Position numbers and translations under genes: made by a program. 64,000 nt of DNA from JAHEKD01 sp965204695 (GTDB lineage Bacteria > Pseudomonadota > Gammaproteobacteria > Arenicellales > JAHEKD01): NCBI GenBank assembly GCA_965204695.1, contig OZ242007.1:620001-684000 (forward strand), in the 5' to 3' direction. The notes below the pieces were generated by a model, which was not told where the DNA came from, searched no databases, and saw only the letters and a list, made by a program, of their open reading frames with translations. Shown here in pieces: positions 1 to 9,162 of the stretch. Numbering within the stretch: the stretch's first letter is position 1; each line of letters opens with the position of its first letter.

Positions 1-626
1 TCAAGTTGATAACGATTAGCGAAATCGCTCAGGTCAGGCCAGGACTTTCGCTGGCAAATATCTAATATCTGTGCTGATTGCCGCGAATCAAACCCAGCCT
101 GTTGAATTAAAGCTCTAAAAATACCAACATGACCAAGATCAATATATAGATTAGTTATACCCAGAGCCTTTAAAACGTCAGCACATAAACGGATGACTTC
201 AACATCGGCTTGCACACCCGCATGACCGAACAGTTCTGCACCAAATTGAATGGGTTCGCGGCTATGGAAACCGGAACGATCAGCTGTTTGCAGTACAGAA
301 CCAAGATAACACAGACGATTGATTGATTCCTGGTTCAGGACATGCGCATCTATTCGGGAAAGCTGTGGGGTCATATCCGCACGAATACCCATCATGCGGC
401 CGCTATATTGGTCAGTGACCTTAAAAGTTAATAAATCGAGATCATTACCCGCACCCGTCAACAGTGAATCTATGAATTCAAGCAATGGTGGTTGAACCAA
501 CTGGTAACCATTAGCCGCAAATGTATCCAGAACCTGACGTCGACATTGTTCCAACAATCTAGCCTGTTCGGGCAACAGTTCATCAACGCCGTCAGGCAAA
601 AGCCACTTGTTTTTATTAGTTGTCAC
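1..626 (-). CDS. hisZ: ATP phosphoribosyltransferase regulatory subunit HisZ (partial)
   Basis: Class II histidyl-tRNA-synthetase-like protein without aminoacylation activity; HisZ forms a hetero-octamer with short-form HisG and is needed for the first step of histidine synthesis. The translation opens with LLPDGVDELLP and contains the family motifs RMMGIRADMTPQLSRI and FHSREPIQFGAELFG. The gene runs off the left edge, so only about the first 208 residues are present. The start is a GTG at 624-626 that overlaps the TAG stop of the upstream DUF2065 gene by one base, so the two are probably translationally coupled. hisZ beside hflKC is a usual arrangement in gammaproteobacteria with short HisG. 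I prefer HisZ to HisS because the N-terminus and this neighbourhood fit HisZ. Confidence 0.92.
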   Translation of the reverse strand, partial: MTTNKNKWLLPDGVDELLPEQARLLEQCRRQVLDTFAANGYQLVQPPLLEFIDSLLTGAGNDLDLLTFKVTDQYSGRMMGIRADMTPQLSRIDAHVLNQESINRLCYLGSVLQTADRSGFHSREPIQFGAELFGHAGVQADVEVIRLCADVLKALGITNLYIDLGHVGIFRALIQQAGFDSRQSAQILDICQRKSWPDLSDFANRYQL

Positions 627-817
627 TAGCGTACAAAGTATAGCAATATCAGGCCTGCAGTAATCAAGCCTATACCAAAATTTCTTAACTGAGATTCTGG
701 CAACTCACGCATACGTTCCAGCATAGATTTATAACCGGACGGATTAAAAAAAGGCAACAACCCCTCAAGCACCAGAAGCAGTGCTATCGCGCTCAATAAG
801 CTCTGCCAGTCAAGCAC
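626..817 (-). CDS. DUF2065 family small membrane protein (YjeT-like)
   Basis: 63-residue protein with two hydrophobic segments (about residues 5-23 and 46-62) separated by a charged loop holding NPSGYKSMLERM, the layout of YjeT/DUF2065. Its function is unknown. It sits between hflC and hisZ, its usual place in gammaproteobacteria, and its stop overlaps the hisZ GTG start. Identification rests on length, topology and neighbourhood. Confidence 0.85.
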   Translation of the reverse strand: MLDWQSLLSAIALLLVLEGLLPFFNPSGYKSMLERMRELPESQLRNFGIGLITAGLILLYFVR

Positions 818-836
818 CCAAGGGCTCCCTTATGAA

Positions 837-1706
837 TTAATTGGCTTTAGATTGCTTAAAATATTTAAAGAATTCAGAGTCCGGCTCAACAATCATCAGA
901 TCGGATTTGTCACTAAAGGTATTTTTATAAGCGTTTAAGCTGCGGAATAAATTATAGAATTCTCTATCTTGACCAAATGCATCAGCGTAAACAGCAGTAG
1001 CGGTTGCATCACCTTCACCACGAATCTGCTCAGCCTCCTTGTAAGCATCAGCCAATATGATTTCCCGTTGCTTGTCCGCATCTGCCCTAATTCTCTCGGC
1101 AGTTTCTGCACCTTTTGCTCGGAAATCATTAGCAACCCTTTCGCGTTCCGCTTCCATTCGAGAGTAAACACTGTCACTAACCTGTGGGTCTAAATCCACA
1201 CGTTTTAGGCGCACATCGACAACTTGAACACCGATTTCTATGGCCTCGTCATTAACCGCATCGCGCACTGTATTCATAATAGTGACACGATCACCTGAAA
1301 TAACATCTTTGACAGTACGACGACCAAATTCTTGCCGCAGACTATCATTCACGCGTTGTGCTAGACGAGCACTGGCATTGCTAGTTAAGCCTCCCACTGT
1401 TACATAGTATTTCGCCGGATCGTTGACCCGCCATTTAACAAATGCATCGACAATCAGGTTCTTTTTCTCAATGGTCAGATAGCTTTCCTCTTCCTGATCC
1501 ATGGTTTGAACCCGGCCATCGAAATAACGTACGTTATTAATGAACGGGATTTTAAAATTCAACCCGGGCTCAACATTATCTTGGACGATCCGTCCGAATT
1601 GAAACACCAGTGCTTTTTCGCGCTCATCAACCCTAAATATAGAACCGGCGATAACTAGCGCAATCAGCGCCAATACGATCAATATGGCTTTAGCTTTAGT
1701 ATTCAT
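837..1706 (-). CDS. hflC: FtsH protease modulator HflC
   Basis: SPFH/prohibitin-domain protein of 289 residues. An N-terminal membrane anchor (about residues 5-22) is followed by the SPFH domain with the conserved VFQFGRIV and an alanine/glutamate-rich helical stretch (ERVANDFRAKGAETAERIRA). HflC pairs with HflK in a large periplasmic assembly around FtsH and restrains its proteolysis. Its ATG overlaps the hflK stop as TAATG, indicating translational coupling. Length and domain order are standard. Confidence 0.96.
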   Translation of the reverse strand: MNTKAKAILIVLALIALVIAGSIFRVDEREKALVFQFGRIVQDNVEPGLNFKIPFINNVRYFDGRVQTMDQEEESYLTIEKKNLIVDAFVKWRVNDPAKYYVTVGGLTSNASARLAQRVNDSLRQEFGRRTVKDVISGDRVTIMNTVRDAVNDEAIEIGVQVVDVRLKRVDLDPQVSDSVYSRMEAERERVANDFRAKGAETAERIRADADKQREIILADAYKEAEQIRGEGDATATAVYADAFGQDREFYNLFRSLNAYKNTFSDKSDLMIVEPDSEFFKYFKQSKAN

Positions 1707-2950
1707 TAATTCAATGTCCTCCCTTGACGGATTGAGTTACTACTCGAGGATGATGAGGAACTCCTCGAGCTGCCAGAGCTACTGCTTGAGGATTGAGGAG
1801 CACTCGATCTGGGAACCGATAACGAACTTCCAGTGGATTGATTATTGTTTTTTAACAGCTGGTCAAGCGGCAAGTACATCACGCTACCTGAGCTACTGTC
1901 CTTATCGATCATTAGTTTGCTAGCATTCCCTAGAACCTGCTCCATGGTTTCTATATAAAGTCGGTCACGAGTTACATCGGGAGCTTTGGCATATTCTTCC
2001 AAAATGCTGGAGAAACGTTGCGCATCACCCTCTGCCCTGGCAACAACACTCGCTTTATAAGCTTCTGCTTCTTGCACGATCCGTGCAGCCTGACCGCGAG
2101 CTCTTGGAAGAATATCGTTTTGATACGCTTCGGCCCTATTCTTGGCTCTAACCTGGTCCTCACGAGCTTTCACTGCATCATCAAAAGCGGCTTTAACTTG
2201 AGAAGGCGGCTGAGCATTTTGCGCTTCGACTGCTTTGATATTAATACCGGTTGCGTAACGATCCAGAATCTGTTGTACCAATTGTTTGGTTTCACTAGCA
2301 ATTGCTGCACGACCTTCAGTAATAGCAAAGTCCATAGAGTTACGGCCGACAATTTCACGTACCGCACTCTCAGTCGCTTGGCGCACAACAATTGAAGCTG
2401 GCTCACTAACGTTAAATAGCAACTCACGGGGATCTTTGATATCGTATTGCACAGCAAACTCGATATCGATAATGTTTTCGTCCTCAGTCAACATCAAGGC
2501 TTCACGCTCTTGTTTGACTTTTCCTGCACCGCGGCCGTTCGCTCTATAGCCTACTTCTACAGTGTTAATGTTTTGCACATCAATAACTTCGACCTCATCA
2601 ATAAAACGAGGACGCCAGTGCAAACCTGCATCAACAGTTGATGAATATTCTCCTAATCGCAAAACCACGCCCTGCTGACCTTGTTGGATAGTGTAAAAAC
2701 CTGACCCTATCCATACCGCCAAAGCGATGATAGCAATTAATCCAAACGAAAATTTACTGGGTAAACTTGGTGACGAAGAACCACCACTGCCACCTCCACC
2801 TGAGCCGGAGGATTTCTTTTTACCACCTAAAATCGTGTTAACTCGGTCACTAATATTTTTGACCAATTCATCAAGGTCGGGCGGACCTTGGTTCTGATTT
2901 TTCCGGTTCCAAGGGTCTTTGTCTCCCGAACCGGGTTCATTCCATGGCAT
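1706..2950 (-). CDS. hflK: FtsH protease modulator HflK
   Basis: 414-residue SPFH protein, partner of HflC. It starts MPWNEPGSGDKDPW and carries a Gly/Ser-rich cytoplasmic stretch (about residues 46-62), a single membrane segment (about 68-90), the SPFH domain beginning GQQGVVLRLGEYSST, and a long helical region. The C-terminal 40 residues are almost pure Ser with some Asn, Gly and Arg, a low-complexity tail longer than in E. coli. The operon order hflK-hflC-DUF2065-hisZ is conserved. The tail is probably unstructured. Confidence 0.96.
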   Translation of the reverse strand: MPWNEPGSGDKDPWNRKNQNQGPPDLDELVKNISDRVNTILGGKKKSSGSGGGGSGGSSSPSLPSKFSFGLIAIIALAVWIGSGFYTIQQGQQGVVLRLGEYSSTVDAGLHWRPRFIDEVEVIDVQNINTVEVGYRANGRGAGKVKQEREALMLTEDENIIDIEFAVQYDIKDPRELLFNVSEPASIVVRQATESAVREIVGRNSMDFAITEGRAAIASETKQLVQQILDRYATGINIKAVEAQNAQPPSQVKAAFDDAVKAREDQVRAKNRAEAYQNDILPRARGQAARIVQEAEAYKASVVARAEGDAQRFSSILEEYAKAPDVTRDRLYIETMEQVLGNASKLMIDKDSSSGSVMYLPLDQLLKNNNQSTGSSLSVPRSSAPQSSSSSSGSSRSSSSSSSSNSIRQGRTLN

Positions 2951-3042
2951 AGTAAAACCTGTAAGTTATGTCTTTAAAAAATATGCGTAGTGTAGCATGA
3001 GAGTATATGTGGTTGAGAATACTCAATAACAAGAACTCAACC

Positions 3043-4227
3043 TTAAATTATTTCACAATCTTGAAATTCCTGCTGCTTTTTCAAGCGGTTATAATCGGTT
3101 TTATATAAAGAAATCGTCAAGACGCTAAATCCCTTTTCATCAATTGTCTCTTTTTGCACCCAGTCATTTTGATAAAACTTCGCACGAAGCTTTGATAATG
3201 CGGGTGGAACCCTAACCGTAAGCTGAATTTGCTTGTCTTTAAAATGATCAGCAATGGCTTGTAACAAAAACTCTTCACCTAAACCAGATATCGCTGACAT
3301 CCAGACTTTGGCAGGTGCATTCAGATTTGCAGGCATATATTTAGCCTCAAAATCAGATTGGTCAATTTTATTAAACACCAGAATCTGGGGAACTTGATGG
3401 GCATCAATTTCCTCAAGTACTGCATCGACATGATCAATCAAATCTTGATGACGAGCATCATTGACATCAACAACATGAATCAATAGGGCTGCACTAGCCA
3501 CCTCTTCAAGTGTCGAGTGAAAAGCTGAAACTAGTGAATGCGGTAAATTACTAATAAAACCAACCGTATCAGACAAGATGACAGGCCCAGTATTCGGTAA
3601 TTCAAGTTTACGCATAATTGGATCTAGCGTAGCAAATAACTGATCCGCGGCATAAACATCGGATTGGGTTAATCGATTGAACAAGGTTGATTTACCGGCG
3701 TTGGTGTATCCGACTAAGGAAATAACTGGAATCGGAATACGCCGACGTGCCTTACGCTGCAAGCTTCGATGGGCACGCACTTTTTCAAGCCGCGTCTGCA
3801 AACTGCGAATTCGTTTACCGATTAGGCGTCTGTCAGTTTCAAGCTGGGTTTCACCCGGGCCACGTAAACCAATACCACCCTTTTGACGTTCCAAGTGAGT
3901 CCAGCCACGTATAAGCCGGGTTGACAGGTGTTTGAGTTGAGCTAACTCAACTTGTAATTTACCTTCGTGACTGTCAGCACGTTGAGCAAAAATATCGAGG
4001 ATCAACCCGGTCCTATCTAATACACGGGTTTGCAGTGCTTTCTCCAGATTGCGCTCCTGCACCGGAGTCAAAACGTGATTAAAGACGACCAGACCTGCAT
4101 TATATTCGTTGACAAGCACGGCTAAGTCCTCAACACGCCCCTTTCCAATATAAGTCGCTGAAACCGGAGATTTACGAGTCGCGATCAGAGTAAATTTAAC
4201 CTCCGCTCCGGCAGAGCTAACGAGCAA
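3043..4227 (-). CDS. hflX: Ribosome-associated GTPase HflX
   Basis: GTPase that binds stalled or heat-damaged 70S ribosomes and splits the subunits. It shows the HflX N-domain (SSAGAEV, VFNHVLTPVQERNLEKAL), the glycine-rich linker (GIGLRGPGETQLETDRR), and a G domain with P-loop GYTNAGKST, DTVGF switch II and NKID specificity motif. The first standard start codon is TTG at 4227, but homology to other HflX proteins clearly continues upstream in the same frame to about 4290 (SLSAIIVHQF matches the first beta strand). No ATG, GTG, TTG or CTG exists in that extension before an in-frame TGA inside hfq. The true start may be ATT or ATA, or a 1-base indel may separate it from the ATG at 4323-4325. 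It lies directly downstream of hfq, as usual. Confidence 0.93.
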   Translation of the reverse strand: MLVSSAGAEVKFTLIATRKSPVSATYIGKGRVEDLAVLVNEYNAGLVVFNHVLTPVQERNLEKALQTRVLDRTGLILDIFAQRADSHEGKLQVELAQLKHLSTRLIRGWTHLERQKGGIGLRGPGETQLETDRRLIGKRIRSLQTRLEKVRAHRSLQRKARRRIPIPVISLVGYTNAGKSTLFNRLTQSDVYAADQLFATLDPIMRKLELPNTGPVILSDTVGFISNLPHSLVSAFHSTLEEVASAALLIHVVDVNDARHQDLIDHVDAVLEEIDAHQVPQILVFNKIDQSDFEAKYMPANLNAPAKVWMSAISGLGEEFLLQAIADHFKDKQIQLTVRVPPALSKLRAKFYQNDWVQKETIDEKGFSVLTISLYKTDYNRLKKQQEFQDCEII

Positions 4228-4388
4228 CGATAATTCATTAATTGAAGAATAGTCTTTACTGCGATTATCGTTAAATTGATGAACAATAATCGCAGAGAGA
4301 GAATCCCTTTGACCAATGGGTTCATGATCGACAGCACTAAGGCTGTCTACTAATGAAGGATTTTTATTTATCGCAGTATCAGTTGGAC

Positions 4389-4634
4389 TTAATCGTCGTC
4401 ACCACCGTCAGCCGGAGCAACTTTAACCATGCGGCTTGGAACAATGGTTGAAATAGCATGCTTATAAACCATCTGGCTAACGGTATTTTTTAACAAGACG
4501 ACAAATTGATCGAATGAGTCGACCTGTCCTTGCAATTTAATGCCGTTCACTAGATAGATGGATACTGGTACTTTCTCCTTTCGTAGTACATTCAAAAAAG
4601 GGTCTTGTAGTGCCGTACCTTTCTGCTGGCCCAT
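4389..4634 (-). CDS. hfq: RNA chaperone Hfq
   Basis: 81-residue Sm-like RNA chaperone that forms a hexameric ring and pairs small RNAs with mRNAs. The Sm1 region reads LQDPFLNVLRKEKVPVSIYLVNGIKLQG and the Sm2 region ends YKHAISTIVPSR. A short acidic tail (DGGDDD) follows. The ATG has a good Shine-Dalgarno sequence (GGAGAAAAT). It lies between miaA and hflX, the canonical order. Confidence 0.98.
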   Translation of the reverse strand: MGQQKGTALQDPFLNVLRKEKVPVSIYLVNGIKLQGQVDSFDQFVVLLKNTVSQMVYKHAISTIVPSRMVKVAPADGGDDD

Positions 4635-4775
4635 TTATTTTCTCCATTTAAAATTATTAGAGTTTCAACTATTTATAGTTGATTGGTTACAACTTACACT
4701 AGGAGCTAATGCTCATGTGCCGAAGTATTACCGATTCAAACTAATCACGCAATTATTTTTTGCATTAAAGTTTCT

Positions 4776-5714
4776 TTATGTAAGATATCTTTGCACTGAG
4801 TCATTATCAATACCATTATACCCGACAAACCAAACCAATCCAGGCTGATTTCGCAACCAGGTGAGCTGCCGCTTGGCAAGTTGACGAGTCGCTGCAACGG
4901 CCTGATCAATCATTTGCTGACGATTTATTTTACCTTCCAGATACAACCAAACCTGGCGATAGCCCACTGTACGCATGGACGGAAGCTCCAGTGTTAAATC
5001 ACCTCTGCTGCAAAGCTGTTCTACTTCCTCTATTAATCCTAATTCAAGCATTCTCAAAAAACGCTGTTCAATACGTTGATGTAGTTTTGCCCTGTCAAAT
5101 GGCATCATAACTAGTTTCACTGCTTGATATGGCATTGCGTTCAACTGTGCTCTTTTGAAGTGCTCGGAAGGTGTCAAACCGGTGATTTCATAAACTTCTA
5201 ACGCTCGTTGGATACGTTGCGGGTCATTTTTATCTATGGTTCCAGCCGTTGCTGGATCAAGCTGCGATAATTTTTCATGTAAAGCAGTCCAACCTGCTTT
5301 TTTAGCTCTCTGCTCAATGCGTTGACGAACAGTCTGGTCTGCTTCAGGCAAAACTGATAACCCGGATTCAAGCGCCTTGAAATAGAACATACTGCCACCG
5401 ACTAGGACTGGGGTTTTATTGAGGGAATGCGCACGGGCAATTTCATCTAATGCGTCACCCCGAAATGCAGCGGCAGAATATGATGCTGCAGGATCTACAA
5501 AGTCGATAAGCTTATGTGGAGCTTTTTCTAATTCTTCAGCACTGGGTTTAGCTGTACCAATATCCATTTGGCTGTATACCTGTGCTGCATCAGCATTGAT
5601 GACCTCAATGTTATAGTTCTGCGCTAAACGAATGGCTGTGTCAGTTTTACCTGAGGCTGTTGGCCCCATAATAAAAACGACTTTATTTTTGTCTTCAATT
5701 AGTGGTCGATTCAC
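4776..5714 (-). CDS. miaA: tRNA dimethylallyltransferase MiaA
   Basis: Transfers a dimethylallyl group to N6 of A37 in tRNAs that read UNN codons. The P-loop GPTASGKTDTAI lies near the N-terminus; DAAQVY, GGSMFYFKAL and the C-terminal TRQLAKRQLTWLRNQ (tRNA-binding) are typical. Length is 312 residues. The start is GTG at 5714, overlapping the mutL stop as TAGTG. The 140 bases between miaA and hfq likely hold the hfq promoter, but I see no convincing consensus there. Confidence 0.96.
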   Translation of the reverse strand: MNRPLIEDKNKVVFIMGPTASGKTDTAIRLAQNYNIEVINADAAQVYSQMDIGTAKPSAEELEKAPHKLIDFVDPAASYSAAAFRGDALDEIARAHSLNKTPVLVGGSMFYFKALESGLSVLPEADQTVRQRIEQRAKKAGWTALHEKLSQLDPATAGTIDKNDPQRIQRALEVYEITGLTPSEHFKRAQLNAMPYQAVKLVMMPFDRAKLHQRIEQRFLRMLELGLIEEVEQLCSRGDLTLELPSMRTVGYRQVWLYLEGKINRQQMIDQAVAATRQLAKRQLTWLRNQPGLVWFVGYNGIDNDSVQRYLT

Positions 5715-7528
5715 TATTGACCACGCTTAAACCACTTATCAACCTGTGAAAGCTCAAAACTAAACCAGGTTGGCCGGCCATGGTTACACTGACCACTTCT
5801 TTCTGTTTGCTCAATCTGCCTCAACAAGGCATTCATTTCTTCTAATGTTAATTTACGATTTGCTCTCACAGAACCATGACAGGCACTGGTTGATAGAATT
5901 GTATTTGCTAATACTTCGGTTTGATCTGTAACACCATGCTCATTAAGATCAGCCAAAACATCTCTGACCAATTGTTCCGTATTTGCCTTATTTAACAATG
6001 CTGGCACGGAGCGCACAACGATAGTTGTATCTGTCAATAGATCAATATCAAATCCGGTCTGAGAAAAAACTTCCTTAAGCTGAATCGCTTGCTCGACTTC
6101 TTGTTGTGTGAGTTTGATTTCAACCGCAATGGCTAACTGTTGAACTACTAAATTTTGTGCTTCATGTTGCGCCTTTAGCTTTTCGTAGGTGATACGCTCG
6201 TGAGCCGCATGCATGTCAACAATCACCATACCCTGTTCATTTTGGGCGACAACATAAATCCCATGTAATTGCCCAAGCGCATAGCCCAAAGGCGCCGAGT
6301 CATAATCAGGTTTATCTTCCTGCACAATCGGTTTTTCTTGCTCGTCTTGTTGGCTATATAAAGTTTTATATGATTGCAGTGATTCTTTCACCAGCATTTG
6401 CATTTGCTGGCTAGGACGTGCAACCTTGGATGCAGTAGGGCTTAGCAAACCAGTTGAAGTTTGTGTAGCCGAGATTGAAGTCGATTGTTCGCTGATTTGC
6501 CGATCAGGACTATGCTCAGCGATTGCCTGTTTAATACTACGATAGACAAAATCATGTATGGCTCTACCATCACGGAAGCGCACTTCAGCTTTAGCAGGAT
6601 GCACATTAACATCGACTAATTTTGGATCAATGTTTAGATACAAAATCAGTGCCGGATGTCGATCGTGGTAGACCACATCTTTATAAGCCCTGGTGATGGC
6701 ATGGGAAATAGTTTTGTCTTTAATAAAACGTGAATTCAGGAACAAATACTGCCGATCACGCTGGCTTCGTGTGTAAGTCGGCCTAGAAATCCAACCTGAT
6801 AACGATATATTTGTGGCTTCTACATCAACTTCGATCATGTTACTGACAAAATCTTCACCAATGAGACGCTTCAACCTTTGTTTTAGTGCTGCTGGTTGTT
6901 CGGCTGAAGGTAAATGGTAAATTTTTCTGCCGTTGTGTATTAGTTCAAATTCCACTGTCATCGACGACAAAGCTAGTTGACGCACTACCCGTTCTATATG
7001 ATTAAACTCCGTGGTTTCAGTACGGATAAATTTGCGCCGGGCTGGGGTATTAAAAAACAGATCGTTGACTTCGACTGTAGTGCCTGGTTGTGCAGCAGCA
7101 GGTTGCGCTGTAGACATTTCACTATTGCCTTCAACCTCTAATTGCCAGGCGTGAGTTGATTCAGCAGTTCGAGTCACAATACGAAAACGTGATACTGCAA
7201 TAATGCTGGGCAAGGCTTCGCCACGGAAACCGAGCGTGCCGATTTGGTATAAATCGTCTTCCTCAATCAACTTGCTAGTCGCATGTCTGGATAACGCCAA
7301 TGGAAGATCGTCATTGAAAATTCCCTGACCATTATCAGTAATCGTGATTCGTTTTATACCCCCTTTTTCAATATCAATTCGGATTCGATCCGCACCTGCA
7401 TCCAGAGCATTTTCAACAAGCTCTTTAACAATCGAGGCAGGCCGTTCAATCACTTCACCTGCAGCAATTTTGTTAATTAAATGATCGTCTAGAGCTTTGA
7501 CACGATTGGCTTGAGAATTAGCTATCAT
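5714..7528 (-). CDS. mutL: DNA mismatch repair protein MutL (endonuclease type)
   Basis: 604-residue GHKL ATPase. The N-terminal ATPase domain carries ELVENALDAGAD, ITDNGQGI and GFRGEALPSI; the middle contains DVNVHPAKAEVRF; a variable linker covers about residues 340-410. The C-terminal domain has D438-M-H-A-A-H-E444-R-I-T-Y-E449, matching DQHAxxExxxxE, plus ACHGSVRAN and CNHGRPTW, the zinc/metal site of nicking MutL proteins. E. coli MutL lacks these and relies on MutH. This protein therefore probably nicks the nascent strand itself. It abuts amiB upstream and overlaps miaA downstream. Confidence 0.97.
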   Translation of the reverse strand: MIANSQANRVKALDDHLINKIAAGEVIERPASIVKELVENALDAGADRIRIDIEKGGIKRITITDNGQGIFNDDLPLALSRHATSKLIEEDDLYQIGTLGFRGEALPSIIAVSRFRIVTRTAESTHAWQLEVEGNSEMSTAQPAAAQPGTTVEVNDLFFNTPARRKFIRTETTEFNHIERVVRQLALSSMTVEFELIHNGRKIYHLPSAEQPAALKQRLKRLIGEDFVSNMIEVDVEATNISLSGWISRPTYTRSQRDRQYLFLNSRFIKDKTISHAITRAYKDVVYHDRHPALILYLNIDPKLVDVNVHPAKAEVRFRDGRAIHDFVYRSIKQAIAEHSPDRQISEQSTSISATQTSTGLLSPTASKVARPSQQMQMLVKESLQSYKTLYSQQDEQEKPIVQEDKPDYDSAPLGYALGQLHGIYVVAQNEQGMVIVDMHAAHERITYEKLKAQHEAQNLVVQQLAIAVEIKLTQQEVEQAIQLKEVFSQTGFDIDLLTDTTIVVRSVPALLNKANTEQLVRDVLADLNEHGVTDQTEVLANTILSTSACHGSVRANRKLTLEEMNALLRQIEQTERSGQCNHGRPTWFSFELSQVDKWFKRGQ

Positions 7529-8740
7529 TTAATTTTCGGCTAAAACCCTGAATCCGTTTTTTTCTGCATAACGGTTAATGCCATTAAAAATGGCTCCGGC
7601 GATTTTATTTTGGAACTTGCTGTTTTTGAGTTTTTTCTCTTCGGCAGGATTTGAGATGAAAGCAGTTTCCACCAGAATCGATGGAATATCGGGTGCTTTG
7701 AGTACTGCGAAACTTGCTCGCTCGACATCATTGCGCAACACCGGTCCCACCTTGCCCATTTCATGTAATACATCACGCGCAAAAATTATGCTTTCACTTT
7801 TGGTATTGTCCATCATCAAATCATAGAGCACGCTTTTTACATCATCATCTTTGTCAGCAAAATAAACGCCCCCCAAGGTGTCAGCAGCATTTTCTTTTCT
7901 GGCTAAATATTTAGCCATTTCACTTGAAGCGCGTTTGTCGGATAAAGCATACACTGATGAACCTTTGACGGTACGCCGTTTTACCGCGTCGGCATGGATT
8001 GAGACGAATAAATCTGCACCGTAATCCCTGGCTAACTTAGTGCGCCTGCCAAGCCCAACATAATAATCGCCCTTGCGAATCATTACCGCACGCATGCGGG
8101 GATGAGCATCAATTTTGGCCGCCAGTTTTTTGGCAATCGATAACACTACATTTTTTTCAAATGTTCCGCGTTTACCAATCGCCCCAGGGTCTTCACCACC
8201 ATGGCCGGCATCAACGGCAACCACTAATTCTTTATTTCTAGTTGCAGGAACCTGAGTGTTATTAGATTTAGTAGGTTCATTAATTTCAGGCTCGGATTTT
8301 TTTCCGGCCAGAATTAATTGAGGGTCTGGCTTGGGATTGACTCGATTTAAATCCACTACCAAGCGTTGTCCATACTGTGCATTAGGCGCTAACTGAAAAG
8401 CATTAGCCTTAACACTTTCATTAATTTCAATGACCACTCGATAAGTGTCCTTATCATTTTGGCCGGTGCGGATATGACGAATTACACTAAACTCATCTTT
8501 GGGAGATGGAACTTTGGCTAAAAACCGGGAATGCTTTAAATCGACCACAATTCGAGCCGGATTCGACAAAGTAAAAACATTGTACTTAATGGGCTTGTCG
8601 ACATCGAAAACCAGTCTTGAACCTTCGGGGGAATGCCAGGAGCGCATTGCTTTTACATTGGCAGCAAAGCTGGTTACCGCCGCGATCATTAGAACGCAAA
8701 ACGTAAAGATTGATAGTATTAGTTTATTCGGATTCAACAT
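7529..8740 (-). CDS. amiB: N-acetylmuramoyl-L-alanine amidase (AmiB type)
   Basis: Periplasmic zinc amidase that cleaves septal peptidoglycan during cell separation. A signal peptide covers about residues 1-27, an AMIN domain about 28-135 (RLVFDVDKPIKYNVF), then a linker and the Amidase_3 domain from about 165, with DAGHGGEDPGAIG, FEKNVVL and SIHADA supplying zinc ligands and VETAFISNPAEE near the end. No LysM repeat follows, so envelope targeting is presumably through AMIN. The gene abuts mutL and overlaps tsaE by 7 bases, a conserved tsaE-amiB-mutL arrangement. Confidence 0.95.
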   Translation of the reverse strand: MLNPNKLILSIFTFCVLMIAAVTSFAANVKAMRSWHSPEGSRLVFDVDKPIKYNVFTLSNPARIVVDLKHSRFLAKVPSPKDEFSVIRHIRTGQNDKDTYRVVIEINESVKANAFQLAPNAQYGQRLVVDLNRVNPKPDPQLILAGKKSEPEINEPTKSNNTQVPATRNKELVVAVDAGHGGEDPGAIGKRGTFEKNVVLSIAKKLAAKIDAHPRMRAVMIRKGDYYVGLGRRTKLARDYGADLFVSIHADAVKRRTVKGSSVYALSDKRASSEMAKYLARKENAADTLGGVYFADKDDDVKSVLYDLMMDNTKSESIIFARDVLHEMGKVGPVLRNDVERASFAVLKAPDIPSILVETAFISNPAEEKKLKNSKFQNKIAGAIFNGINRYAEKNGFRVLAEN

Positions 8741-9162
8741 TTTGTATTATTGATTAATACCTTACGTTCATCACCTTGAAGAAGAATGCGGATATCATAA
8801 TCGGGAGCGGAAAGTATTTCCATAGCCCGTTCAGGCCATTCTATAAAGATGACATTGTCGTTTGTAAAATAATCTCTAAACCCTATTAGTTCTAGCTCTT
8901 GTTCGTCCTCTAACCGATATAGATCAAAATGCACTATGGTGAATACTTTAAGTGGATATGTCTCAACCAACGAAAATGTCGGGCTTAATACTTCATCTGA
9001 ATAACCCAAGCCATTTAATACACCTTTGACAAACGTGGTCTTGCCTGCACCTAAATCACCAGTCAAATGAACTCTATCAGGCGCTTGTAAACCAAAGCTG
9101 AATGCCCGGCCGGCAGCCAGCATTTCATTTTCAGTGCCAATAATCAGCGATTTAGTCAGCAT
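8734..9162 (-). CDS. tsaE: tRNA threonylcarbamoyladenosine biosynthesis ATPase TsaE
   Basis: 142-residue P-loop ATPase that works with TsaB and TsaD to make t6A37 in ANN-decoding tRNAs. Walker A is GDLGAGKTTFVKG; the motifs SPTFSLVETY and HFDLYRLEDEQELE are characteristic of the YjeE fold. The gene overlaps nnr by 11 bases and amiB by 7, so the operon is tightly packed. Confidence 0.96.
   Translation of the reverse strand: MLTKSLIIGTENEMLAAGRAFSFGLQAPDRVHLTGDLGAGKTTFVKGVLNGLGYSDEVLSPTFSLVETYPLKVFTIVHFDLYRLEDEQELELIGFRDYFTNDNVIFIEWPERAMEILSAPDYDIRILLQGDERKVLINNTKC

Noticed and set aside
2018..2395. 125-codon plus-strand ORF inside hflK
   Set aside because: Antisense shadow of hflK with Cys- and Ser-rich composition and no ribosome-binding site.
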